Source: UBA2965 sp036526135 (GTDB lineage Bacteria; Pseudomonadota; Gammaproteobacteria; Pseudomonadales; Azotimanducaceae). From it: 30,194 nucleotides of DNA. The stretch covers positions 1-30,194 of the forward strand of contig DATCZA010000080.1 in the NCBI GenBank assembly GCA_036526135.1. The letters are read 5' to 3'. Position 1 is the first letter of the stretch. Every line of letters starts with the position of its first letter. Under the pieces are notes generated by a model. It was not told where the DNA came from and made no database searches. It saw only the letters and a list, made by a program, of their open reading frames with translations. The position numbers and the translations under genes are program-made. Shown piece after piece: positions 7,181-15,113 of this stretch.

Positions 7181-8527
7181 TTGATTACTGAGCGAGCCAA
7201 CCCATCGCTGCGCTTGTTTGCTGCCGTGGCCATGTTGGCTGCTCTGACCGCATGCGCTGCAAAAGGGCCCTACGTGCTGGAGCTGATGCCCGCGCCCACC
7301 GTTTACCAGGACGAGGACTTCAGCCCCTTCGCCGACGACTTCAGCCCGGAATCGTTGCCGTATCGCGGCATGCTGTACGTAACGGACCGCAGGCCGGCTG
7401 GTGCCGGAAAGCCGCCCGATCCCGCAGACCCGCACTACGTCGGCAAGCGCGGCGAGGGCCTTCGGGCAGGCGTCGCCTCCATCCAGCTCGGCGAGGGCGG
7501 CTTCACCTGGGAAGAAGCCATTCGGGTGTCGATGGCGAGCGATCGCGGCGAGGGATACCGGTTGAGCGTGACCGGCGTGGAAGAGCTCGGGTTCCTCGAG
7601 CCGAGCATCGAGCCATTCATCGAAGCGCCCGATTTCCCGCTGGCGGACGAAGCGTTCGCGGCGCTGGTCAACGACAAGCTCGCCCAGTCCGAGCAGAAGG
7701 ACGTCTACATCTACGTGCACGGCTACCGGGTGCGGTTCGAATACCCGGTGCTCGTGGCCACGGAGCTCTGGCACTTCCTGGGCTACGAAGGGGCATTCAT
7801 CGCTTTCTCGTGGCCTTCCACGCCGAGCTATCTCGCCTACTTCGCCGACGCCGAGGTGGCGGTGGTCTCCGCCCGACAGCTGCGCATCCTGCTGGAATTC
7901 CTTGCGCAGAGCACCGACGTGAGGCGGATCCACATTCTGGGCTACAGCCAGGGCACCCGCACGGTCATGCAGGCCCTGCACATGCTGGCGCTGAAGTACG
8001 AAGAGGACGATCGCGAGTCGCTGCTCGAGCGGCTGCGTATCGGCAACGTGGCCCTCGTCGGCAGCGACATCGATCGGGAGACAATGGGGATGTACGTAGC
8101 CGACGGCCTGATGCGGGTGACGGAGCGTATGACCGTCTACGCGTCAGCCAAAGACAAGGCTCTGCGCATCTCGCGGCGCGTATTGCGGCGCGATCGGATC
8201 GGGCAGCTCATTCCCTCGGACGAGATCACCGACGAGCTTCGGGGCTTCCTCATTACCACACCGGAATTCGAGATCATCAACGTCACCGATGCCGAAGACG
8301 CCACCACCGAGAACGGCCACCGTTACTTTCGAAGCAGCCCGTGGGTGAGCAGCGATCTGCTCACCAGCTTCCGCTACGGAATGACGCCAGGGCAACGCGG
8401 TCTCGAGATCCTGCCGGAGACTCCGATCTGGCAGTTTCCGGCCGATTACCCGACGCGCCTGCGCTCTGCCCTCAACGACGTTGTCGACGACCAGGCATCG
8501 GTGTTGCCGGCAACGTCCGGCCAGTAG
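7181..8527 (+). CDS. Alpha/beta-hydrolase lipoprotein (DUF900-like)
   Basis: The protein has 448 residues. The N-terminus is a lipoprotein signal peptide: LRLFAAVAMLAALTAC, with Cys25 as the likely lipidated residue. The hydrolase domain shows YIYVHGYRVRFE (an oxyanion-side HGY strand) and the nucleophile elbow GYSQG, typical of DUF900-type hydrolases. Esterase or lipase activity is plausible, but the substrate is unknown. The start is TTG with AAGAGG eleven bases upstream; the next in-frame ATG (7232) would leave too short a signal sequence. It is probably attached to a periplasmic membrane face. The long region between the signal peptide and the hydrolase domain (residues about 30-160) has no motif I recognise. 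The tRNA promoter follows the stop within 60 bases. Confidence 0.82.
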   Translation: MITERANPSLRLFAAVAMLAALTACAAKGPYVLELMPAPTVYQDEDFSPFADDFSPESLPYRGMLYVTDRRPAGAGKPPDPADPHYVGKRGEGLRAGVASIQLGEGGFTWEEAIRVSMASDRGEGYRLSVTGVEELGFLEPSIEPFIEAPDFPLADEAFAALVNDKLAQSEQKDVYIYVHGYRVRFEYPVLVATELWHFLGYEGAFIAFSWPSTPSYLAYFADAEVAVVSARQLRILLEFLAQSTDVRRIHILGYSQGTRTVMQALHMLALKYEEDDRESLLERLRIGNVALVGSDIDRETMGMYVADGLMRVTERMTVYASAKDKALRISRRVLRRDRIGQLIPSDEITDELRGFLITTPEFEIINVTDAEDATTENGHRYFRSSPWVSSDLLTSFRYGMTPGQRGLEILPETPIWQFPADYPTRLRSALNDVVDDQASVLPATSGQ

Positions 8528-8578
8528 CTGCCCAGGGCGATCACGTCACCAGAGACGTCCAGCGCCTGCCGCCGGGCC

Positions 8579-8608
8579 CTGTCGATGTGGTCGGTTGTGC
8601 CCTATAAT
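8579..8608 (+). promoter_or_regulatory. Promoter of the tRNA-Arg gene
   Basis: A perfect TATAAT at 8603-8608 lies eleven bases before the mature tRNA 5' end, the correct distance for a short-leader tRNA transcript. A weak -35 (CTGTCG at 8579-8584) stands 18 bases upstream of it. A GC-rich stretch (CGCCGCCCCC) follows the -10, as is common at stringently controlled tRNA promoters. Confidence 0.65.
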
Positions 8609-8618
8609 CGCCGCCCCC

Positions 8619-8695
8619 GCGCCCGTAGCTCAGCTGGATAGAGTACTGGCCTCCGAAGCCAGGGGTCGCGCGTTCGAATCGCGCCGGGCGCGCCA
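8619..8695 (+). tRNA. tRNA-Arg (anticodon CCG)
   Basis: A full 77-base cloverleaf is present. The acceptor stem is GCGCCCG (8619-8625) paired with CGGGCGC (8685-8691), then discriminator G and encoded CCA (8693-8695). The anticodon stem CTGGC/GCCAG encloses CTCCGAA, giving anticodon CCG (8653-8655), which reads CGG codons. The T arm is GCGCG-TTCGAAT-CGCGC. The D-loop region contains AGCTCAGCTGGATAGAGT. I found no duplicated 3' end or integrase nearby that would mark it as a used integration site. Confidence 0.97.
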
Positions 8696-8721
8696 ATCAC
8701 CGCGGGTGCTGGGCAGGCAGA

Positions 8722-9219
8722 TCAGCCTGATCGAGCACCGAGACGAAACAGGTAAGCCTCGTCGACGTCCTCGTTTCTCGGCCGGTTTCCGTACTTGGCC
8801 TCGTACAGATCCCCAAAGGCGTCGAACTCGCCCTGGTCGGTCACGCGCTCGGCCACCAGCTCGTAGAGATTTCCGTCGATGAGAACCCTTACGTTGGCGT
8901 TCGCCTCGATGTGCTCCACCCAGGCGGCCCTATTCGCCCCGGCGTGCACGTAGAGCAGCGGGCCCTTGCCGACGATCCATAGCTTGACCGAATAGGGGTC
9001 GCTGGGCTGAGTCTCGAGCTGGATCACGTCTGGCTGCGCAATCGTTGTCCAATCCCCAGGTACTTCCGCCAACATCCCCTCCAGCTTCCCTCCCGAGAAA
9101 GGAATGAAGTCGCAGCCGGTCAACGTCACCACGGCCGCCAACGCGATCAGGATCGTCTTCATTGGGGAGCCGACGCGTCCCCGCTGCCGTCTTTCGAGAT
9201 GCCGGGTGACAATACTCAT
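8722..9219 (-). CDS. Small lipoprotein with a split-barrel (PNPOx-like) domain
   Basis: The protein has 165 residues from the chosen start. A lipoprotein signal is seen (TILIALAAVVTLTGC), followed by a globular part with VIQLETQPSD, VKLWIVGKG, LLYVHAG, WVEHIEANANVRVLIDG and LYELVAERV. This pattern resembles the flavin-binding split-barrel fold (pyridoxamine-phosphate-oxidase/DUF2255-like). Whether it binds a flavin is unknown, and an outer-membrane-anchored member would be unusual. I chose ATG 9219 because AGGAGG lies eight bases upstream; starting at ATG 9162 would give a more standard short signal peptide but has no ribosome site. It converges with tRNA-Arg and is divergent from the GST gene. 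Confidence 0.7.
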   Translation of the reverse strand: MSIVTRHLERRQRGRVGSPMKTILIALAAVVTLTGCDFIPFSGGKLEGMLAEVPGDWTTIAQPDVIQLETQPSDPYSVKLWIVGKGPLLYVHAGANRAAWVEHIEANANVRVLIDGNLYELVAERVTDQGEFDAFGDLYEAKYGNRPRNEDVDEAYLFRLGARSG

Positions 9220-9227
9220 CTCACCGT

Positions 9228-9233
9228 CCTCCT
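9228..9233 (-). promoter_or_regulatory. AGGAGG ribosome binding site deciding the lipoprotein start
   Basis: On the minus strand a perfect AGGAGG stands eight bases before ATG 9219. The competing ATG at 9162 is preceded by GGCTCCCCA, with no Shine-Dalgarno match. The longer start gives an Arg-rich n-region of 19 residues ahead of the MKTILIALAAV signal. Confidence 0.6.
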
Positions 9234-9364
9234 GTATTGATTGCCGGAGATCGCCGTTCGCGATCATTTCAAACCATTCGTGCCTGGACACCGAACATCC
9301 TATGGTGGCATGTTCCCGGGCCCGGCGCAGGCTGCGGGGCCGAGCCGTCATTGGAGGATCTTTC

Positions 9365-9997
9365 ATGCAGCTTTACACGGTTCCCCTGGCCCCCAACCCG
9401 ACCAAGGTGATGCTCTACATCGCCGAGCGGGAGGATCTCGGCACCGAAATGGGCATAGAGCAGGTCGTCGTCAACCCGGTCAAAGGTCAGCAAAAAGCGC
9501 CAGAGCATCTCGCCCGAAATCCCTTCGGCACGCTGCCCGTCCTGGAGCTCGACGACGGCTCGTACCTCGTCGAATCCCTGGCGATCGTCCAGTATCTGGA
9601 GGACAAGTTTCCCCACGGGGCCTTGCTGACGGGAACCCCCGAGGAGAAGGGCAAAGCGCGCGACGTCGAGCGCATCGTCGACCTGCGTGTGGCCGGCCCC
9701 ATGGCAGGATACGTGCACGCCACGAAATCCCCGTTGGGCCTGCCGCCGGACCCGGAACGAGCCGAGCAGCTCTCATCCAGCATTCAGACCCCCCTCGACT
9801 ATCTGGAGGGATTGTTGTCGGACGGTCGTCCGCTGCTGCTGGGAGAGGGCGTCAGCATCGCCGACTGCACGCTGCAGGCCGCCCTCCAGTTTCTTCGCTA
9901 TGTCGAAGCAGACCTGCTGGGTGAGCGTTCGAAGCTCCGCGAATGGGACTTACGCTACCGAGCCCGGCCCGCGGCCAAGCGCGTGCTTCGCTGGTAG
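9365..9997 (+). CDS. Glutathione S-transferase, Ure2p/nu-class-like
   Basis: The protein has 210 residues. The thioredoxin-like N-terminal domain starts MQLYTVPLAPNPTKVMLYIAE; the APN-x-x-K pattern resembles Nu-class/Ure2p-like bacterial GSTs (YTxxTPNGxK). NPFGTLPVLE supplies the cis-proline loop and VESLAIVQYLEDKFP the glutathione-binding Glu-Ser. The helical C-terminal domain ends in a GEGVSIADCTLQAAL N-capping-type motif. Likely roles are glutathione conjugation or disulfide reduction in the cytoplasm. GGAGG lies seven bases before ATG 9365, which favours it over upstream in-frame starts that overlap the lipoprotein promoter region. Confidence 0.88.
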   Translation: MQLYTVPLAPNPTKVMLYIAEREDLGTEMGIEQVVVNPVKGQQKAPEHLARNPFGTLPVLELDDGSYLVESLAIVQYLEDKFPHGALLTGTPEEKGKARDVERIVDLRVAGPMAGYVHATKSPLGLPPDPERAEQLSSSIQTPLDYLEGLLSDGRPLLLGEGVSIADCTLQAALQFLRYVEADLLGERSKLREWDLRYRARPAAKRVLRW

Positions 9998-10100
9998 CAA
10001 ACGCCATGATGTTCCAGACACCCCGGCTGCATTTCCGATTGTTCGAGTTTCGGGGCCTTGATCAGGCTGCGGGCCCAAGTAGCAGTTGAAAGTAAAGGCA

Positions 10101-10132
10101 CGGCCACTGGCACACGATCGCGCCAGTGGCCG
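10101..10132 (-). terminator. Hairpin downstream of the TonB-dependent receptor
   Basis: A perfect 11-base inverted repeat, CGGCCACTGGC (10101-10111) and GCCAGTGGCCG (10122-10132), has a 10-base loop. It begins 12 bases after the receptor stop on the minus strand and is followed there by a T-rich but interrupted run (TGCCTTTACTTTC). The plus-strand side has no T run, so it fits an intrinsic terminator for the minus-strand receptor best. Confidence 0.55.
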
Positions 10133-10143
10133 GAGATGGACGG

Positions 10144-12627
10144 CTACCGCAGATTATAGGTGAGCTGCAGGGCGACGGTTCGCGGCAGGTTACCGTAGCC
10201 GACCAGATCAGCGTACGCCCGATTGCCGCGGCTGCCAGCCGCTTCGAGCATTCCGGATATGACCATCTCGTCCGTCAGGTTTTTCGCCAGAACCTGAAGT
10301 TGCCAGCGCTCATCCACCGTCGCCACGTAGGCGCTGGCATTGAGCAGCACGTATGAGTCACGTCCGGCATAGGGATGCCCCAGGGCAGAGGCGTTGTAGT
10401 CGTCGCTGAACAGCAGGTCAGACGCGATGCCCCACGTCCAGCCGTTACCGAGTTCGCCGCGATAGTCGAAGCCGGCCGACGCCGTCCATTTCGGTGCCAT
10501 CCCCGTGGGCTCGCCGCTGATGTCGGTACCCGGCAGGCTATTGGTGCCTGGCACGGTAGTATCGCATCCGAGCGCGGCCGTCTGCCCATCGTAGCAGGGA
10601 GCGATGAAGTCCTCGTACTTGGCCTTGTTGTAGTTTATCGAGCCCATGAGCGTCAGGCCCGGCACCCCGAGGGGCGCATACTCGGTGGCGACCTCGACAC
10701 CCTTGGAGGAAGCCGTACCCGCGTTCAAGGTGACGAAGGCGATGTTGAAAGAGTCGAAGTAGTCGAGCTGGAGGTCGTCGAACTCGTAGTCGTAGAGCGT
10801 CACGTTCAGGCGAAGCTGATTGTCGAACAGCGTGGACTTGAGACCGATCTCGAACCCGTCCGACGTCTCCGGCTCAAACGTGAAGTCGGACGTCACGCTC
10901 ACCTGAGCGAGAATGCTGCCGTTGGAAAATCCACCTGACTTGTAGGCCGTTTTGTAAGCTGCATAGAGGTTGACCTCATCCGTAGGCTGCCAGCTGACGG
11001 TGACTTCCGGCGACCACTCGTCAAACTTCTGATCCGCGGCGACGACCCCCTCGGACCACAAGATGCCGATGTCGTCTGCAAACGGATGCACGTACGGCTG
11101 ATCGAATACCGAGTCTTTCGTCTCGTCCGTATAACGCACGCCGGCGGAGATCTCGACGTTCGGCGCGACATCCCAAAGCAGCTGCACGAAGGGCGAGATC
11201 GTCTCGCCGTCAGTATCGCTGATCTTGTTGTAAGTGACGTTGACCAGGCTCGCGTCCGGGGCGCCCGGATTCCAGTTGAGCCAGCCAAACACAGGGATCG
11301 TCACCCACTGTTTGAAGTCACGCTCGGTCTTCTGATAGAAGATGCCGGCCATGAAGTTCATGGGACCATCGAGGTCGCTGGTGATTCGCAGCTCTTCGGA
11401 GAACGCCTTCCAGACAGAATCCTCCGTTGCGAAAATGCTGGTATCGATGTTCTGGAAGTCTCCGGCCAGGCCCCACTTGTTCGTGTTTTTCTGGTAGTTC
11501 GTCACGGACGAGAGCTGGAAGTTTCCAAAGCTGTATTCTAGATTCAGGTTGACGGAGTAGCTCTCGTAGTCGTTGTAGACGTCCTGGTTGCTCTTGGATG
11601 CCGGCATGGTGGCAACCAGGCTCGCCGGCATCCGCGCCAGGGCAATCGAGAAGCTGTCGTCACACTCGTTACCCGACTGGCTGAACCCCCCATCGCAGTT
11701 GTAGAGCTTGTGATTCCAGGCTGATTGGTTGTGGTACACGTCCGTGTATTGCCCTGTCAAAACCATGGAAAGCTGGTCGTTGGGGTCAAACGTGAGCGTG
11801 CCCCGAAGGATGAGCTCTTCTTCCTGCGGCGATTGCCTCAAGTCCGCCGGCGAGATGTCGTTGATGATCGTGCCTTCCGGTGGATCGATATCGAGAATCG
11901 GTAAGAACCCCGCCGGCGCGCCATACTCGGGCAGGTACTCGGTCAGCACATAATTTCTCTGCTCGGCCCGGTTCTTGTAATAGCCGCCGTTCATGTCCGA
12001 ATAGCGCACGGCCAGCCGGCCGCCCACGGTGTCGCTGATGGGACCGGAGATGATCCCTTCATAGCGCATCTGCTCCGCCTCGAACTCGTACCCCACCCTG
12101 GCGGTCGCCTCGAATTCCTCCGTGGGCTTCGCCGAGGTCAGGGAGATCACGCCGGCCGTCGCGTTCTTGCCGAAAAACAGCGACTGCGGCCCCTTGAGAA
12201 CCTCGATCTGCTGAAGATCGAACATTCCCTCGTTCAGGACCCGGCCCTGGCCGTAGTACGCGCCGTTCAGAATGACGGCCACCGACTGCTCGATGCCGAT
12301 GCTGGTGGCGCCGGTCGCGCCGATTCCGCGCATGGTGATCTGCGCGCCGGAACCGTTGGAGACGCGCCCCACGTAGAGATTCGGCGTCGTGGCCGCAATT
12401 CTCTCCAGGCTGGTGATGTCGTAGCTGTCGATGCGCTCCTTCGACAACGCGGTCACGGTCAGCGGGGCGTCCTGCAGCGTCTCTTCGCGCTTCCGGGCCG
12501 TGACGATGATCTCCTCGATACCTCCTGTGCGGGCCTGTCGTTGACCTTCCGCTTCAGCAGCGAACCCACTGGTGGCGGACATTGCCAGGGCGCCAATGCA
12601 CGCCATGCTCATCAGTCTGAAAATCAC
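10144..12627 (-). CDS. TonB-dependent outer-membrane receptor
   Basis: The protein has 827 residues. Signal peptide 1-23 (SATSGFA, then AEAEG) is followed by a TonB box, EEIIVTARK (38-46). The plug domain shows RIAATTPNLYVGR, ITMRGIG, IEQSVAVILNGAYYG and IEVLKGPQSLFFGKNATAG. The rest is a 22-strand barrel with many aromatic-rich strands and a last strand ending VALQLTYNLR, lacking the usual terminal Phe. It resembles the large sphingomonad/gammaproteobacterial receptors often placed beside catabolic genes for hydrophobic organics; the ligand is unknown and iron chelate uptake remains possible. The start is GTG with GGGGAG upstream. An SDR gene lies 183 bases upstream on the same strand and a hairpin follows the stop. 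Confidence 0.95.
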   Translation of the reverse strand: MIFRLMSMACIGALAMSATSGFAAEAEGQRQARTGGIEEIIVTARKREETLQDAPLTVTALSKERIDSYDITSLERIAATTPNLYVGRVSNGSGAQITMRGIGATGATSIGIEQSVAVILNGAYYGQGRVLNEGMFDLQQIEVLKGPQSLFFGKNATAGVISLTSAKPTEEFEATARVGYEFEAEQMRYEGIISGPISDTVGGRLAVRYSDMNGGYYKNRAEQRNYVLTEYLPEYGAPAGFLPILDIDPPEGTIINDISPADLRQSPQEEELILRGTLTFDPNDQLSMVLTGQYTDVYHNQSAWNHKLYNCDGGFSQSGNECDDSFSIALARMPASLVATMPASKSNQDVYNDYESYSVNLNLEYSFGNFQLSSVTNYQKNTNKWGLAGDFQNIDTSIFATEDSVWKAFSEELRITSDLDGPMNFMAGIFYQKTERDFKQWVTIPVFGWLNWNPGAPDASLVNVTYNKISDTDGETISPFVQLLWDVAPNVEISAGVRYTDETKDSVFDQPYVHPFADDIGILWSEGVVAADQKFDEWSPEVTVSWQPTDEVNLYAAYKTAYKSGGFSNGSILAQVSVTSDFTFEPETSDGFEIGLKSTLFDNQLRLNVTLYDYEFDDLQLDYFDSFNIAFVTLNAGTASSKGVEVATEYAPLGVPGLTLMGSINYNKAKYEDFIAPCYDGQTAALGCDTTVPGTNSLPGTDISGEPTGMAPKWTASAGFDYRGELGNGWTWGIASDLLFSDDYNASALGHPYAGRDSYVLLNASAYVATVDERWQLQVLAKNLTDEMVISGMLEAAGSRGNRAYADLVGYGNLPRTVALQLTYNLR

Positions 12628-12810
12628 GATTCTCTCCCCTTTTAATTCTCGACTTGTTTCTCGACTCTATCGCTGGACCGGCCAATCGTGCGCCTTCGAA
12701 GCCTCGCCGCATCATCGCCTTACCGCCCCGCGCGCACATCGGCCGCCGGACGTTACACGATGTCATTCCGGCAGACAAACTGACGCCGGCCGCCACCGCG
12801 AAACGGCCGC

Positions 12811-13632
12811 TCAGCCGCGCCCGGCCCACTCACGCTCGTAGCGGTCAAGATCTTCCTTGAGGGGGTTGCGGCGCAGGGTGAGGCCGCCGTTGATCTGCAG
12901 AGCATCTCCCGTCATGAAGCACTCGTCGCTGGCGAGCCAGACGGCGCCGGCGGCAACGTCGTCACAGGTGCCGTATCGGCCCATGGGGGTCGCATCGGAA
13001 AACGCGGCCTTCATCCAGTCAGGGATGTCGCCACCGTAGGCGTCGTGATGCATGGGCGTGTCCGTATGACCGGCCGCTATGCTGTTCGCCCTTATGCCCT
13101 GGCGACCGAACTGATTGGCCACGCAACGGACCACGTGATCGATCCCGGCCTTAGTGCCCATGTAGGCATCAAAACCGAGATCGACGGTCGTGGAGCGATG
13201 AGCAACTGCAGAGCTGATCTGGATGATCGATCCCCCAGGCTCCGGCTTGTCGAGCATGGCGCCCACCATGGCCTGCAGGAAGAAGAACGAGCCTTTGAAC
13301 TGCAGCGCGATCATGGTGTCCAGATCGTCTTCACCGAACTCGAGGAACGGCCCGCCCATAGCCAGGCCGGTGGAGTTGACGGCCACGTCGACGCCACCCA
13401 GCGCGTCTTTGGCGTGGCTGGCCAGAGCGAAGACGTCGTCGCGTCTGGTGATGTCGCATGCCGCCGAGTAGCCGCCGATGGATTCCGCGAATGCGGCCGA
13501 CGCTGCGGCGTTGCGGCTGGCCACCAGCACCTGGGCACCCTCGTCACGAAACCGCCCGGCCATCACCTGGCCGATGTTTCCATCCATCGATGCGCCGAAG
13601 ATCACGGCGCGCTTGCCTTCGAGTCGTCCCAT
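12811..13632 (-). CDS. Short-chain dehydrogenase/reductase (SDR)
   Basis: The protein has 273 residues from ATG 13632, chosen because GGGAGGGG lies just upstream and the sequence begins MGRLEGKRAVIFGAS in typical SDR fashion. The cofactor loop is GASMDGNIGQ, longer than the classical GxxxGxG and partly like enoyl-reductase-type SDRs. IQISS (around 140) and YMGTK (Tyr157, Lys161) give the catalytic residues, and NSIAAGHTDTPM the post-catalytic loop. It probably oxidises a hydroxyl or reduces a ketone with NAD(P). It lies upstream of the TonB receptor in the same direction and is divergent from the Rieske oxygenase, so one shared 97-base control region could serve both sides. Confidence 0.9.
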   Translation of the reverse strand: MGRLEGKRAVIFGASMDGNIGQVMAGRFRDEGAQVLVASRNAAASAAFAESIGGYSAACDITRRDDVFALASHAKDALGGVDVAVNSTGLAMGGPFLEFGEDDLDTMIALQFKGSFFFLQAMVGAMLDKPEPGGSIIQISSAVAHRSTTVDLGFDAYMGTKAGIDHVVRCVANQFGRQGIRANSIAAGHTDTPMHHDAYGGDIPDWMKAAFSDATPMGRYGTCDDVAAGAVWLASDECFMTGDALQINGGLTLRRNPLKEDLDRYEREWAGRG

Positions 13633-13729
13633 CGTCCCCTCCCTGTCCAACACTGGCGAGCTGACGTTCATTGTACAGGGGTTCAAATGACCTTAGGCTA
13701 GCCGAGCCACTGGTCCGGGTCGACAGACG

Positions 13730-15106
13730 ATGGAAGAACCCAAGCCGAAGCCGCTGGCTCGTTCGTCCACACCATCCGCGCAGGAGCTGGTGCACCGAGA
13801 CGGACGCCCGGTGCCGCCTGTTTTCGAGCTGGAAAGCCCCCGATTCCTGGGCGACGAAGACATTCCTTTCGAACGTTACACGAGCCAGGAATTCTTCAAT
13901 CGGGAGATGGAGCGGATGTGGACCCGAACGTGGCAATGGGCCTGCCGCGAAGAGCACGTCGCCGACCCCGGCGACTACTACGTGTACGAGATCGGTCCGC
14001 ACTCGGTTCTGATCGTTCGGGATGCGCTTGGGGAGGTCAGAGCCTACGTCAACGCGTGCCTTCACCGCGGAACCAAGTTCAGGTCAGGCGGCTCCGATGG
14101 CGCTTTCAGCGAGATACGCTGCCCTTTTCACGGCTGGACCTGGGAGCTGGACGGCAGCCTGAAGCGGGTGCCCTACGCCTGGGACGCGCCCCACGTCAGC
14201 GAGCGCGAGTTCTCGCTGCCCCGGGTGGCCGTTGGGCTGTGGGGCGGGTTCGTCTTCGTCAACCTCGATCCCGACCCGCCGCCTTTTGACGAGTGTCTCG
14301 CGCCGATTCCCGAGCATCTCGAGAACTTCGATCTGTCGAAGCGTTTCGTGGAGCTGCACATCGAGAAGGAGCTCAACTGCAACTGGAAGGCCGCCATAGA
14401 GGCCTTCATCGAGAACTACCACACCCAGGAGACCCACCCCCAGCTGCTCTACGGCAGCGACGACGAGGGCACTCAGTACGACGTCTTCACCGACCACGTG
14501 TCCCGCTTCTTCTGCGCCTTCGGAGTCCCAAGCCCCAGTATCGACCCGCCCCCGACGGAGCAGGAGCTGGTGGACATGATGCTGGTCGGTGACCGGTCGG
14601 TGCTCGGCGACGCCGTGACGGTAAAGCCCGGAGAAACCGCTCGAATCGTCATGGCCCGGGTGCTCCGTCAGACCCTGGGCGAGAAATATGCAGCCGACCT
14701 CGGCCGTTACACCGACACCGAGATGATCGACGTCTCTCAGTACGGCCTGTTTCCGAACATGGTGCTGTTTCCGCAGCTGTCGCTGCCAATGGTCTACCGA
14801 TTCCGCCCCATCGGCGAGAACCCGGACCGGACGCTGTTCGAGCTGCTGATCCTCCGGCCGGCACCCGACCAGGGTCGCCCACCGGCTCCGGCGCGCCCCC
14901 ATCGCCTTGAGGAGCGCGACAGCTTCACCACGGTGCCCGGCTTCGACACCAGCTTAGGCGAGGTGTACGACCAGGACACGGGCAACCTCCGCGCTCAGCA
15001 AGAAGGGTTCAGGGCATCACGCAAGCACGGCGCGACCCTGCTGAACTACCAGGAAGTCCGGGTTCGCCACCTGCACCAGACCCTCGACGACTATCTGCAG
15101 CGGTAG
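13730..15106 (+). CDS. Rieske non-heme iron oxygenase, alpha subunit
   Basis: The protein has 458 residues. The Rieske [2Fe-2S] ligands are NACLHRG (Cys110, His112) and IRCPFHGW (Cys131, His134). The catalytic domain has NCNWKAAIEAFIENYHTQETHP, with mononuclear iron ligands His231 and His236 and a likely Asp ligand near 414-416 in YDQDTGNLRAQQEGF. Family members hydroxylate, dihydroxylate or demethylate aromatic, steroidal or other ring substrates. No beta subunit, ferredoxin or reductase gene is adjacent, so it is either a homo-oligomeric (alpha-only) type or uses partners encoded elsewhere. The ribosome site is weak. It is divergent from the SDR and converges on the carotenoid-oxygenase gene with a seven-base gap. 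Confidence 0.95.
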   Translation: MEEPKPKPLARSSTPSAQELVHRDGRPVPPVFELESPRFLGDEDIPFERYTSQEFFNREMERMWTRTWQWACREEHVADPGDYYVYEIGPHSVLIVRDALGEVRAYVNACLHRGTKFRSGGSDGAFSEIRCPFHGWTWELDGSLKRVPYAWDAPHVSEREFSLPRVAVGLWGGFVFVNLDPDPPPFDECLAPIPEHLENFDLSKRFVELHIEKELNCNWKAAIEAFIENYHTQETHPQLLYGSDDEGTQYDVFTDHVSRFFCAFGVPSPSIDPPPTEQELVDMMLVGDRSVLGDAVTVKPGETARIVMARVLRQTLGEKYAADLGRYTDTEMIDVSQYGLFPNMVLFPQLSLPMVYRFRPIGENPDRTLFELLILRPAPDQGRPPAPARPHRLEERDSFTTVPGFDTSLGEVYDQDTGNLRAQQEGFRASRKHGATLLNYQEVRVRHLHQTLDDYLQR

Positions 15107-15113
15107 AAGCCGT

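Noticed and set aside
7147..7191. Fourteen-codon ORF before the hydrolase lipoprotein
   Set aside because: It has no ribosome site, is in another frame and overlaps the TTG start only by position; less supported than the SOUL leader.
8619..8695. tRNA-Arg as the edge of an integrated element
   Set aside because: No integrase gene and no second copy of the tRNA 3' end was noticed in the window.
13671..13699. Promoter TTGTAC-17-TAGGCT for the Rieske gene
   Set aside because: Spacing is ideal but each hexamer matches the consensus at only three of six positions, so it is not above chance.
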